In this document: positions 18,623 through 26,053 of the stretch, piece by piece
Position numbering within the stretch: position 1 is the stretch's first letter
Layout: each line of letters starts with the position of its first letter
Assembly: GCA_033765235.1 (NCBI GenBank)
Contig: JANRIG010000031.1
Location: 1 to 32,293 of the forward strand
Reading direction: 5' to 3'
DNA from: JANRIG01 sp033765235
Lineage (GTDB): Bacteria; Bacteroidota; Bacteroidia; Cytophagales; UBA9547
Length of the DNA: 32,293 nt
Program-made: the position numbers and the translations under genes
The notes under the pieces: generated by a model
Database searches by the model: none
What the model was told of the DNA's origin: nothing
What the model saw: only the letters and a program-made list of their open reading frames with translations

Positions 18623-18987
18623 ATGCCCCAAAGCATACCTTTAGAGACTTATATATCACTGGAAAAAGAATTTGGACAAGCAGTTGCACAAAAAAGGTAA
18701 CTGCATTGCTTGAATTTTCGTTTAGCCAAGCAGAGAAAAAGGTAGAACAGATAGCTACTCAAAAAAAGCTGGAAATAAAGGATGAAATGAGCAAAGAGTT
18801 AGCAACGAAAGGTGATATTGCTGTTTTAGAATCAAAAATAATGCTTGAAATTGAGCGTCTTGAATCAAAAATAAATACTTCTAAATCTGAATCACGACTT
18901 TATTTTATCATATTACTTTGCACCATCATCATACTCAATAGAGATAGTCTTACCTTTATAGCCCAAATATTAGGAGTTGTAAAGTAA
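18623..18987 (+). pseudogene. Coiled-coil membrane protein gene split by a -1 frameshift
   Basis: Frame 1 from ATG 18623 reads MPQSIPLETYISLEKEFGQA and then stops at TAA just after an A6 tract (about 18689-18694). Shifting by -1 at that tract continues the reading as KKVTALLEFSFSQAEKK and on to a stop at 18985-18987. The joined product would have about 121 residues: an acidic/basic helical start, a coiled coil (LATKGDIAVLESKI, then MLEIERLESKI) and a C-terminal membrane segment (LYFIILLCTIIIL). This layout resembles small DUF1640-like coiled-coil proteins, though I cannot assign the family firmly. The downstream frame is also open upstream to 18463, but that part makes no sensible protein and begins before the promoter. 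The split may be a true 1-nt deletion, a homopolymer sequencing error, or recoding at the A-run. Confidence 0.65.
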
Positions 18988-19127
18988 TAATAGGGATAGC
19001 GCTCTTTGCCATTATTAATATTATATGCACAACATCACCAAGAATATAGGAGTGAAATGTTGGGCGAACAACGCCAAAATATCACAAAATAGGGTATGAA
19101 AAATAATTTTGGTGTTAATTAACCTGA

Positions 19128-19439
19128 CTAATACAAATCCATGTCCAGTTTTCTGTACATGATTTTGTCTTCAATAAATTCTTCTATGGCTGTGATGGAT
19201 GGCTTTGGCTGCCTTTCATAAAATTTAGAAATCTCTATTTGCTCACGGTTTTCAAAAATCTCTTCCAAATTATCTACCGTAGATGCAAAGTCTGCAAGCT
19301 TATTGCTAAGTTCTTCCTTTTGGCGGCTTGATATTTGTCGTGCTCTTTTGGCAATAATCACCACCGTTTCATATACATTTCCGGTATCTTTATACAATTG
19401 ATCCACATCGCGGGTGATGGCAGTATTTACTACAGGCAT
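19128..19439 (-). CDS. rpoZ: RNA polymerase omega subunit, Rpb6-type
   Basis: The 103-residue product from ATG 19439 matches the Bacteroidota Rpb6/omega family. It shows TAITRDVDQL, TGNVYETVVIIAKRARQIS, NLEEIFENREQIEISKFYE, RQPKP and a C-terminal EEFIEDKI. The family binds the beta' subunit and helps assemble or stabilise RNA polymerase. A TTG further upstream (19466) would add nine residues but overlaps the promoter's -7 box, so ATG 19439 is the better start. The gene is alone on this strand and converges with the coiled-coil gene at 18623. The assignment is firm at family level. Confidence 0.88.
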   Translation of the reverse strand: MPVVNTAITRDVDQLYKDTGNVYETVVIIAKRARQISSRQKEELSNKLADFASTVDNLEEIFENREQIEISKFYERQPKPSITAIEEFIEDKIMYRKLDMDLY

Positions 19440-19463
19440 AATATTACAATTTTTTTTGGGCTG

Positions 19464-19495
19464 CAAATATAGACAATGATACCCACACTTTCAAA
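19464..19495 (-). promoter_or_regulatory. Promoter of the Rpb6/omega gene
   Basis: On the minus strand TTTG (19495-19492), a 20-nt spacer and TATATTTG (19471-19464) match both boxes of the Bacteroidota consensus exactly. Transcription would start near 19457 and leave a leader of about 18 nt. This is the best promoter match in the window. Confidence 0.65.
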
Positions 19496-19537
19496 TATTC
19501 ATCTAAATATTTTATGCATAAAAATATAACGATAAGA

Positions 19538-19545
19538 TAATTTTG
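19538..19545 (+). promoter_or_regulatory. Candidate -7 box of the 2OG oxygenase gene
   Basis: TAATTTTG is a perfect TAnnTTTG match, about 60 bp before ATG 19607. Only a poor -33 candidate (TTTA, 23 nt upstream) is present. It lies in the divergent region shared with the Rpb6/omega gene. Confidence 0.4.
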
Positions 19546-19606
19546 AGAGATAAATATTTCATGTAATTTTAACGACCTGTTAATAATCTAATTTTATATA
19601 AATCCA

Positions 19607-20575
19607 ATGACTATGTTTGACGCTATACCATCTTTAGATCTACATGATTTCATACACGGTACGCAAGACAGCAAAGCCAAATTTGTGGCAGACCTCGGCA
19701 AGGCTTTTCACGAAATAGGTTTTGTAGCTATTAAAAATCATGGCTTGACCGATGAACAAACAAAAAAATTGTATGATGTATTCAAAAAATTTTTTGCAAT
19801 GGACGATGCTTACAAAAGCACCTGCGAGATACCCGGACTGGCAGGGCAGCGTGGATATACAGGCAAGCGCAAAGAGCATGCCAAAGGTCAAAACGTGGCA
19901 GATTTGAAAGAATTTTACCAAATTGGTCAGCCTGATAAGCCCAAAGAAGCGCATTTGCAAAAGGAATACCCTGACAATGTGTGGCCATCCAACCCCAAAG
20001 ACATGGACACTATAAGCCTTGAGGTTTACAAGACTTTGGAAAATACGGGGATACAACTTTTGCGAGCCATAGCCATATATCTCAGGCTTGAAGACCATTA
20101 TTTTGATGCAAAGGTGCTGCAGGGCAACAGTATATTAAGAGCCATACATTATTTCCCAATATTAGATATTGAAGAAATAAAAAAAGGGGCAATACGTGCC
20201 GGAGAGCATGAAGATATAAACCTCATAACCTTACTCATGGGTGCCAGTGCAGATGGATTAGAAATACTGAGAAACGATGGTAAATGGATAGCAGTGACCT
20301 CACTACCAGAACAAATAGTGGTAAATGTAGGCGATATGCTCAGCAGGCTCACCAATGATACCCTCAAATCTACCACACACAGGGTGGTGAACCCTAAGAA
20401 TGAAAAATTAGGCACCTCTCGCTTTTCCATGCCGTTTTTTATGCATCCGCGTGCCGATATGGACTTGTCATGCCTGCCAGGCTGTGTGACTGTACAAAAT
20501 CCTAAAAAATATACTGACATTACTGCGGGTGCATTTTTGGACCAGAGGCTAAGAGAGATAGGGCTCAAGAAGTAA
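19607..20575 (+). CDS. 2-oxoglutarate/Fe(II)-dependent oxygenase (isopenicillin N synthase family)
   Basis: The product has 322 residues, the usual size for this family. The N-terminal DIOX_N-like part (about 7-120) includes GKAFHEIGFVAIKNHGL (31-47) and RGYTG. The double-stranded beta-helix core has the metal-binding triad H201-x-D203 (in GEHEDINLITLL) and H258 (in STTHRVVNP), followed by R272-F-S274 for binding 2-oxoglutarate. All expected catalytic residues are present, so it should be active. The substrate cannot be read from the sequence. Plant and bacterial relatives act on very varied small molecules, including gibberellins, ethylene precursors and peptides. ATG 19613 is a possible start two codons later. 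Its neighbour on the same strand is an acyl desaturase, about 190 bp away, probably transcribed separately. Confidence 0.9.
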   Translation: MTMFDAIPSLDLHDFIHGTQDSKAKFVADLGKAFHEIGFVAIKNHGLTDEQTKKLYDVFKKFFAMDDAYKSTCEIPGLAGQRGYTGKRKEHAKGQNVADLKEFYQIGQPDKPKEAHLQKEYPDNVWPSNPKDMDTISLEVYKTLENTGIQLLRAIAIYLRLEDHYFDAKVLQGNSILRAIHYFPILDIEEIKKGAIRAGEHEDINLITLLMGASADGLEILRNDGKWIAVTSLPEQIVVNVGDMLSRLTNDTLKSTTHRVVNPKNEKLGTSRFSMPFFMHPRADMDLSCLPGCVTVQNPKKYTDITAGAFLDQRLREIGLKK

Positions 20576-20731
20576 TGTGGTAAGCGGGTAATATTTAGTG
20601 AGCCACCAGAGGTATAAAGATAACGCCACCTCCAATAGGCAATAGACACATGCAATAAGGAGCTTCAAACAATATGATTGTATTCATTATATTTTTTTTA
20701 TCCAACCTATTGCATTATCTTCGTAAAAAAG

Positions 20732-20744
20732 TTGCATGATGCAA
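20732..20744. promoter_or_regulatory. Palindrome before the desaturase gene, possible operator
   Basis: TTGCAT-G-ATGCAA is a perfect palindrome ending 21 bp before ATG 20766. A further TTGCAT half-site begins at 20710, 22 bp (about two helical turns) upstream, and an ATGCAA lies at 20650-20655. Repeated half-sites on one face of the helix suggest a regulator binding here. Control of desaturase genes by temperature or lipid state is common, but nothing here identifies the factor. Confidence 0.35.
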
Positions 20745-20765
20745 TGGTGTAAACTTTGGAAATAA

Positions 20766-21860
20766 ATGCAAAAATCGCACTATAAGATTAAATTTGACGC
20801 TCAGCGCAATGCCGACTTTGTGGGTGAGCTCAAAGAGAAAGTACAAAATTATTTTAAAGATAATAACCTCAGCACCCACGCCAACACAGGTATGGTGCTC
20901 AAAACCATATTTATGTACAGTCTGTATTTCATACCCTTATTTATGATATATTCATCTGTACCTAATGTATGGCAGCTGTATTTGCTATACGCCGTCATGG
21001 GATTGTCATTGGTAGGGTTGGGTTGTGCAGTACAGCACGATGCCAACCATGGAGCATACTCACCACACGATTGGGTAAATAGACTTTTGGGATTTACTTC
21101 GCTCACGCTCATAGGCGGCAATGACTATATGTGGAAAATAAAACATAATATTTTGCACCATACATATACCAATATTTACGGCAAAGATGAAGATATAAGC
21201 ATAGTGAAGTTCTTAAGGCTATCGCCTCAGGCACCTTGGAAGCCTATACACCGAGTACAGCATATACTGGCATGGTTTGCATATTGTGGCCTTACTATTT
21301 TTTGGGTTTTTTATTTTGACATTCCCAAAATATGGCGCTACAACGGCAATGGCAGCCCCAATCCTGACCAAAAGCACCCTACCCACGAGATAGTACTCAT
21401 GATAGCCATGAAAATATTTTATGTATTTTACATGTTAATTATTCCTTTCACATTCACCACTTATGCGTGGTATCATATCATTGGAGGATTTGTACTTATG
21501 CATGTGATAGGTGGGTTTTTGCTTACCACTATTTTTCAGCTCGCCCATGTGATAGAAGAGGCAGACTTTCCTGAGCCCACACAGGCAGGCATCATAGAGA
21601 ATGCATGGTTTGTACACCAATTGGAGACCACCTCCAATTTTGATATGAAAAATCCCTTTCTCACATGGTTTATAGCCGGGCTCAATTATCAGGTAGAGCA
21701 TCATCTGTTTCCCAAAATATGCAGTGTACATTATCCAAAGCTAAGTACAATAGTACAAGATGTGGCTCAAAAGCATGGCATAGCCTATCACTATCACGTA
21801 GATACTCCAAGTGCTATAGCTTCACACTACAATGCATTGAAAAAATTTAGCAGGCCTTGA
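20766..21860 (+). CDS. Membrane acyl-CoA/acyl-lipid desaturase (linoleoyl-CoA desaturase type)
   Basis: The product has 364 residues and carries all three histidine boxes of membrane di-iron desaturases: H91-DAN-H95 in HDANHGAYS, H127-NIL-HH132 in HNILHHTYTN, and Q309-VE-HH313 in QVEHHLFP. The Q at the first place of the third box is typical of front-end (delta-5/delta-6 type) desaturases and of bacterial linoleoyl-CoA desaturase-like proteins. Hydrophobic segments lie at about 45-65, 70-90, 165-183, 212-232 and 238-260, as expected for this fold. No cytochrome b5 domain is fused, so it should rely on a separate electron donor. It would insert double bonds into membrane fatty acids and so alter membrane fluidity. 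The exact position of the double bond is not predictable. Confidence 0.92.
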   Translation: MQKSHYKIKFDAQRNADFVGELKEKVQNYFKDNNLSTHANTGMVLKTIFMYSLYFIPLFMIYSSVPNVWQLYLLYAVMGLSLVGLGCAVQHDANHGAYSPHDWVNRLLGFTSLTLIGGNDYMWKIKHNILHHTYTNIYGKDEDISIVKFLRLSPQAPWKPIHRVQHILAWFAYCGLTIFWVFYFDIPKIWRYNGNGSPNPDQKHPTHEIVLMIAMKIFYVFYMLIIPFTFTTYAWYHIIGGFVLMHVIGGFLLTTIFQLAHVIEEADFPEPTQAGIIENAWFVHQLETTSNFDMKNPFLTWFIAGLNYQVEHHLFPKICSVHYPKLSTIVQDVAQKHGIAYHYHVDTPSAIASHYNALKKFSRP

Positions 21861-21881
21861 GATAGCAATGCATGTGAGTTA

Positions 21882-21918
21882 TATTCATTTTAATGAATAA
21901 ATAATCATTATTAATGAC
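21882..21918. repeat. Two adjacent A/T palindromes after the desaturase gene
   Basis: TATTCATT-TT-AATGAATA (21882-21899) is a near-perfect 8-bp stem. It is followed by TCATT-ATT-AATGA (21906-21918), which reuses the same TCATT/AATGA arms. They begin 21 bp after the desaturase stop. They could act as a weak terminator or as a pair of related binding sites. Very high A/T content makes chance palindromes common here. Confidence 0.35.
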
Positions 21919-21974
21919 TTTAGAATAATTATTCAGGAGTTGTTAATACATTATAAAAGTATTTTTGGTACATA

Positions 21975-22007
21975 GTCAGCAGATGTGTGCAAATGATTTG
22001 CAACCTC
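21975..22007 (+). repeat. Solo partial copy of the intergenic repeat seen at 31633
   Basis: This stretch aligns with 31633-31663 over about 31 nt. Shared cores are GTCA, CAGATGTG and AATGATTT, and both end in CCTC, with two small gaps and a few changes. It lies between the desaturase and the glycosyltransferase genes. It suggests a dispersed non-coding repeat family in this genome, of which this is a decayed or partial member. Confidence 0.45.
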
Positions 22008-22049
22008 CTATCTTTAAAAAAACGATACATAAGTCATTTGTAATAATAG

Positions 22050-22092
22050 TAAATTTGGCCATACAATATTTTTTTGAGTATAAATATATTTG
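22050..22092 (+). promoter_or_regulatory. Two candidate -7 boxes before the glycosyltransferase gene
   Basis: TAAATTTG (22050-22057) and TATATTTG (22085-22092) both match TAnnTTTG perfectly. Neither has a good -33 TTTG at 19-20 nt. If the second is used, transcription starts near 22099 and translation must begin at TTG 22126 rather than TTG 22090. Confidence 0.35.
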
Positions 22093-22125
22093 AGTAAAGA
22101 AGAAGCAATAAATAATAATTGTATT

Positions 22126-23232
22126 TTGAAACATATCATCATATCAGTCACCTCAGACATGGTCACAGACCAAAGGGTGCACCGCACAGCTATCACACTA
22201 CATGAAGCAGGATATAAAGTAGCAGTATTTGCCAGATGCAAAAATGATAGTTTGCCATTGCCTCCGGTGCCATATCATATATATAGGACTCGTCTGTGGG
22301 CAGAAAAAGGGTTGCTGTTTTATGCTTTATACAACATCAGGTTGTTTTTTTATCTTATTAATACAAAAAAAAATATACTTTGGTCAAATGACCTGGACAC
22401 ACTGCTGCCTAACTTTATCATATCCCGTTTATTTGGACTCAAACTCATATACGACTCCCATGAATATTTCACAGGTGTGCCCGAGCTGTTGCACAGACCT
22501 ATGGTTAGAAATATTTGGAAAATAATAGAACGTGCCATATTTCCATACCTCAAATATGTAATTACCGTAAACCAATCTATAGCAGATATTTATTCACAAG
22601 AATATAATGTAAAAATCAATGTGGTGCGCAATTTGCCCATGCCAATACTTAATAAACAAATTCAAACGCCTGATATTCTGCAATATATATATCATCCTAT
22701 CATCATATACCAAGGGGCTCTAAATGCAGACAGAGGCATTGAAGAAATGATACAAGCCATGGAGTGGATACCTAATGCCATACTACTCATAATAGGCAGT
22801 GGAGACTTGGATAATAAAATAAGACAATATCGTGAGGCTTCACATCGCCGAGATTTTATCATATTAGCAGGCAAAATACCATATACGCAATTGCCCGCAT
22901 ACACTTGCAAGGCCACATTGGGCTTATCCTTTGAAAAGCCTACAAATATCAACTACATCTACAGTCTTCCTAATAAGATATTTGATTATATACAAGCGGG
23001 GGTGCCTGTGTTAGCTACAAAGTTACCAGAAATAAGCACTATTATAGATACTTTTGGTATAGGCAACTATATACCCAATCACAACCCGCAAGATATTGCC
23101 CATACTATCACTCAACTGCTGGCAGATAAAGACTTGCTCGCTACCTATAAAAATAATTGTGCCACAGCTGCATCTACTCTAAATTGGAATACTGAAAAAC
23201 AAAAAATTATACAATTATTTGAAAATCTATAA
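22126..23232 (+). CDS. Glycosyltransferase, GT4/GT-B type, probable TTG start
   Basis: The first conserved strand, KHIIISVTSDMVTDQRVHR, is the N-terminal motif of a Bacteroidota GT4-like family. It lies before any in-frame ATG: the in-frame stop is TAA 22081, and the first ATG (22159) falls inside the motif. TTG 22126 gives a 368-residue protein beginning MKHIIISV, which fits the family best; TTG 22090 would add twelve residues. The N-domain includes LIYDSHEYFTGVPELL, and the C-domain has IIYQGALNADRGIEEMI followed by GLSFEKPTNINYIYSLPNK and FDYIQAGVPVLA (about residues 267-300), the sugar-nucleotide binding region. It should transfer a sugar from a nucleotide donor to an unknown acceptor in the cytoplasm, perhaps for surface glycans or for protein glycosylation. 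No other sugar genes are adjacent. Confidence 0.85.
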   Translation: MKHIIISVTSDMVTDQRVHRTAITLHEAGYKVAVFARCKNDSLPLPPVPYHIYRTRLWAEKGLLFYALYNIRLFFYLINTKKNILWSNDLDTLLPNFIISRLFGLKLIYDSHEYFTGVPELLHRPMVRNIWKIIERAIFPYLKYVITVNQSIADIYSQEYNVKINVVRNLPMPILNKQIQTPDILQYIYHPIIIYQGALNADRGIEEMIQAMEWIPNAILLIIGSGDLDNKIRQYREASHRRDFIILAGKIPYTQLPAYTCKATLGLSFEKPTNINYIYSLPNKIFDYIQAGVPVLATKLPEISTIIDTFGIGNYIPNHNPQDIAHTITQLLADKDLLATYKNNCATAASTLNWNTEKQKIIQLFENL

Positions 23233-23247
23233 AAAATATTTTTTATA
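23228..23247. repeat. Perfect 20-bp palindrome at the glycosyltransferase stop codon
   Basis: The 20 bases starting TATAAAAAAT are their own reverse complement and overlap the TAA stop at 23230-23232. The A6 and T6 arms would give a weak hairpin with a built-in U-run. It could work as a terminator in both directions, or as bent DNA upstream of the next gene, whose ATG lies 48 bp further on. In DNA this A/T rich a chance origin is possible, but a perfect 20-mer is notable. Confidence 0.5.
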
Positions 23248-23294
23248 CTTACGCCAATTTAGGAAATAATAAATTTTTAATAAACATATTATAG

Positions 23295-24209
23295 ATGAAA
23301 CATATTATACTTATCATTAGCTTGATTACTACCCACATTGGCATACACGCCCAACCTCTTTTACAAGCTACAGCCAACTCACCCGACAAAGTATTACAGT
23401 CTGAGCTCATGGTATATAACAACGATACCAAAGGCAGTTTTGAAGATGGACACGGCAAAAAGCCTTACCTCAAAGCACTTGGACAGCCCCCTAAAAAGGT
23501 AGCACTGCTCAGTTTTTATCTTTTTGACCCTATCACATCTGTGAACTGGGATGGCAGGTCGTTTTGTATGTATTCAGAGTCCAACTTTACCGATGAAGGG
23601 CATAATAAAATTGCAAACAAATTTCTTGACACCTCTATGGCACAACTCAAAGAAGCATTCAAGACCTATGGTATGGAACTATTAACACCTGCAGAATATT
23701 TAACGGACGATGCCAAGCGCGAAGCCTATGACAAGTTTGCAAACCCACACTCAGGGTTGCCAAAATTTTTAGTATCAGACAAAAAGTTTAAAAATGCATC
23801 CTCTCCTGATGGGTATCGCTCATTTATTATACAATATCCTGATGATAATAAAGCCTCTGAAGAGTTTGGTAAGTTGGCCAAAACATTGGAAGTAGACGCG
23901 GTGGTTATCATTGGCAATGATATATTGTGCGAAAGCAAGTCATTTCAAATCAATAAATTAGGCATATATATGTATGGACCAAACCCTGTACCCAAGAAAG
24001 ACGATGCCACATATACCAACAAACACGGCATGGGCTACCATGAGGGTCATATGTATGTAGGCTTTGAGCTGGATTTGGGGGGCAGCATATTTGTAAAACA
24101 CAAAAAAGGTGCTATCACTTGGCAAGACTACAGTGGGTATGACAAATTGTGTGGTTTTTTGATAAAAAATATTGGCGAGTTCCTTACCGCAGCTACTAAT
24201 AATAAATAA
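23295..24209 (+). CDS. Secreted protein of unknown function (304 aa)
   Basis: The N-terminus MKHIILIISLITTHIGIHAQ is a clear signal peptide with cleavage near HAQ, so the mature part is periplasmic or outside. Visible features are SELMVYNNDTKGSFEDG, PPKKVALLSFYLFDP, VDAVVIIGNDILCES and a C-terminal VGFELDLGGSIFVKHKKG. The alternation of hydrophobic strands and polar loops suggests an alpha/beta fold. I do not recognise the family. The position of VALLSFYLFDP near the start and VVIIGND later recalls proteins with a Rossmann-like core, but this is weak. It stands between the glycosyltransferase and the cytochrome oxidase operon, on the same strand. The oxidase operon has its own promoter, so no link is implied. 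Confidence 0.75.
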   Translation: MKHIILIISLITTHIGIHAQPLLQATANSPDKVLQSELMVYNNDTKGSFEDGHGKKPYLKALGQPPKKVALLSFYLFDPITSVNWDGRSFCMYSESNFTDEGHNKIANKFLDTSMAQLKEAFKTYGMELLTPAEYLTDDAKREAYDKFANPHSGLPKFLVSDKKFKNASSPDGYRSFIIQYPDDNKASEEFGKLAKTLEVDAVVIIGNDILCESKSFQINKLGIYMYGPNPVPKKDDATYTNKHGMGYHEGHMYVGFELDLGGSIFVKHKKGAITWQDYSGYDKLCGFLIKNIGEFLTAATNNK

Positions 24210-24245
24210 TTATTATCTCATTCACAAAAATATACCCTTTTATTT

Positions 24246-24276
24246 TTTTCACTAATACCAAACAAATATAACTTTG
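24246..24276 (+). promoter_or_regulatory. Promoter of the cytochrome oxidase operon
   Basis: TTTT (24246-24249), exactly 19 nt, then TAACTTTG (24269-24276) match the Bacteroidota promoter layout with a perfect -7 box. Transcription would start near 24283, about 10 nt before ATG 24293. The six genes downstream are closely spaced on the same strand. Confidence 0.6.
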
Positions 24277-24292
24277 CATCAGTTATAAAAAT

Positions 24293-24874
24293 ATGGAATC
24301 ATCTTCTTTGCAATTACCTGCTAATACCAAACCGTTGGGTATGAACCCACTTAAATTTGCCCTATGGCTTTTCATAGTAAGTATAGTGATGATTTTTGCC
24401 TCTCTCACCAGTGCCTACATTGTGCGCAAATCGGAGGGCAACTGGCTCGATTTCAAGCTCCCAACCCTTTTTTATTTCACCACAGCAATACTTGTGTTTT
24501 GCAGTATATTTACAGAGACAGCCAAATACTATGCCAAGCGCGATGATCTACAAGCATTAAAATTGTCATTATCAGCAACTTTTATACTTGGAGTGGCTTT
24601 TTTGGCAGGTCAGTGGTATGCTTGGAAGCAGCTGGTAGCCATGAATGTATTTTTTGTAGGAAATCCTTCAGGCTCATTTGTGTATGTACTTAGTGGTTTG
24701 CATGCGCTGCACATTGTAGGAGGTATTGTATTCCTGCTTATAGTTTTATATATGACATTCAAAGATAAGATACACTCCAAAAATATGCTATGGATGGAAA
24801 TGTGTACAACTTTTTGGCATTTTTTAGACGGTCTTTGGTTTTATTTATTTTTGTTTTTAATATTGAACCGTTAA
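24293..24874 (+). CDS. Cytochrome c oxidase subunit III, first copy (short form)
   Basis: The product has 193 residues and five hydrophobic segments, the short form of heme-copper oxidase subunit III. Key stretches are LTSAYIVRKSEGNW, FLAGQWYAWKQL, SGLHALHIVGGI, and the C-terminal FWHFLDGLWFYLFLFL, which matches the family's YWHFxDxxW signature. Subunit III is an inner-membrane part of the terminal oxidase that supports subunit I and helps stabilise proton uptake. In Bacteroidota two subunit III genes often stand in tandem, as here with the gene at 24917, 42 bp downstream. This copy is more diverged from the standard form than the second. Subunits I and II are not in this window. Confidence 0.88.
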   Translation: MESSSLQLPANTKPLGMNPLKFALWLFIVSIVMIFASLTSAYIVRKSEGNWLDFKLPTLFYFTTAILVFCSIFTETAKYYAKRDDLQALKLSLSATFILGVAFLAGQWYAWKQLVAMNVFFVGNPSGSFVYVLSGLHALHIVGGIVFLLIVLYMTFKDKIHSKNMLWMEMCTTFWHFLDGLWFYLFLFLILNR

Positions 24875-24916
24875 TATTGCATAAAATAATAATTTACCTC
24901 TTATAATCAAAATATT

Positions 24917-25633
24917 ATGTCAGCCACTGCTACCGTAATTTCTGCAAACGATACCAACCTTTGGGGTGGAGGAGTAGAACCCATGAAAGCCAGCTATGGC
25001 AAGCTCATGATGTGGATATTTCTACTCTCTGATGCTTTCACATTTTCGGCATTGCTTGTTACCTATGGTATGATACGCTTCAGCTTCCCAGCATATAGCG
25101 GTGAGGTTGAAAATTTTGTATTTTCGGGCAGCTACTGGCCTATCCCCGAAAAGGTATTCACACACTTTCCATTCACCCATGCAGAGCTGCCATTGGCATT
25201 TGTAGGACTTATGACATTTATACTCATCATGAGCTCAGTTACCATGGTACTTGCCGTAGAGGCAGGCCACAGGCATGACAAAGCAGCTGTAGAAAAATGG
25301 ATGTTGTGGACAATATTAGGGGGTATTTGTTTTTTGGGCTCTCAGGCTTGGGAGTGGTCTATATTCATCAGTGGAGTAGATGGTTGGGGAGCAAGTCTTA
25401 AAGACAATCCATACGGTCCGCCTGCATTTGCAGATTTATTTTTCTTTATTACAGGGTTTCACGGCACTCACGTATTTAGCGGAGTGGTTATCAATGTTAT
25501 CATATTTTACAATGTGGTGCAAGGAGTATATGCTCGCACAGGGCACTATGAAATGGTAGAAAAAGTAGGACTTTATTGGCACTTTGTAGATTTGGTGTGG
25601 GTATTTGTATTCACATTTTTCTATCTTGTATAA
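24917..25633 (+). CDS. Cytochrome c oxidase subunit III, second copy
   Basis: The product has 238 residues. It contains the family landmarks KLMMWIFLLSDAFTFSALLV, EAGHRHDKAAVEKWM, GSQAWEWSIFI, FFFITGFHGTHVFSGV, and the C-terminal YWHFVDLVWVFVFTFFYLV. The paired helices and the GFHGTHV motif are typical of subunit III of caa3/aa3-type oxidases. The extra loop near residues 65-88 (EVENFVFSGSYWPIP) is typical of the Bacteroidota version. It should form the membrane part of the same oxidase as the first copy. It is the second gene of the operon, with subunit IV following 49 bp later. Confidence 0.93.
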   Translation: MSATATVISANDTNLWGGGVEPMKASYGKLMMWIFLLSDAFTFSALLVTYGMIRFSFPAYSGEVENFVFSGSYWPIPEKVFTHFPFTHAELPLAFVGLMTFILIMSSVTMVLAVEAGHRHDKAAVEKWMLWTILGGICFLGSQAWEWSIFISGVDGWGASLKDNPYGPPAFADLFFFITGFHGTHVFSGVVINVIIFYNVVQGVYARTGHYEMVEKVGLYWHFVDLVWVFVFTFFYLV

Positions 25634-25682
25634 TATATTATTTAAGAATAAATTAATTTATAAAAATAATAAATCAATAATT

Positions 25683-26042
25683 ATGAGTCACTCATCAGAA
25701 GGTCATGCAGCCGGACAATATGTACCCGATACCGATCCGGCTTCGGTAGCACACCGCAAATTGATATGGAAAACATTTTGGATACTATTTGCCATTACCT
25801 CGTTTGAGTTTTTAATAGCATTTACCAAAGGACCTTTGGGGTTGCCATCATTGCTGGTGATAGTAGTGTTTGTGAGCCTTACATTGGTAAAGGCGGGCTA
25901 TATAGTAGCAGAGTTTATGCACTTGCGCTACGAAGTAAAAGCATTGATATTTACCATATTAGTCCCTATCATATTTGTAATATGGCTTATTGTGGCACTG
26001 TTAGACGAAGGTCATGCCATACTGCCTAAGTGGTTTAATTAA
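25683..26042 (+). CDS. Cytochrome c oxidase subunit IV (caa3/bo3-type small subunit)
   Basis: The product has 119 residues from ATG 25683. An ORF extending upstream to 25605 overlaps the previous gene and reads as noise, so this start is preferred. The N-terminus is His- and Ser-rich (MSHSSEGHAAGQYVPD) and three membrane segments follow: WKTFWILFAITSFEFLIAF, LLVIVVFVSLTLVKAGYIV and LIFTILVPIIFVIWLIVAL. The middle segment ends in VAEFMHLRYE, a signature of prokaryotic subunit IV. The subunit is thought to help assembly or stability of the oxidase. The next gene, SCO, begins 11 bp later, so the two are very likely co-transcribed. Confidence 0.88.
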   Translation: MSHSSEGHAAGQYVPDTDPASVAHRKLIWKTFWILFAITSFEFLIAFTKGPLGLPSLLVIVVFVSLTLVKAGYIVAEFMHLRYEVKALIFTILVPIIFVIWLIVALLDEGHAILPKWFN

Positions 26043-26053
26043 TATCTTGCCTA

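Noticed and set aside
19640..20655. Minus-strand ORFs of 152 and 168 codons opposite the 2OG oxygenase
   Set aside because: They overlap a complete enzyme gene with all catalytic residues and show no recognisable features.
24293..25633. Recent duplication of subunit III
   Set aside because: The two proteins are clearly diverged in length and sequence, and tandem subunit III genes are common in Bacteroidota.
25605..25682. Upstream extension of the subunit IV gene
   Set aside because: It overlaps the end of the subunit III gene and translates as Lys/Asn/Ile-rich intergenic sequence; ATG 25683 fits the family length.
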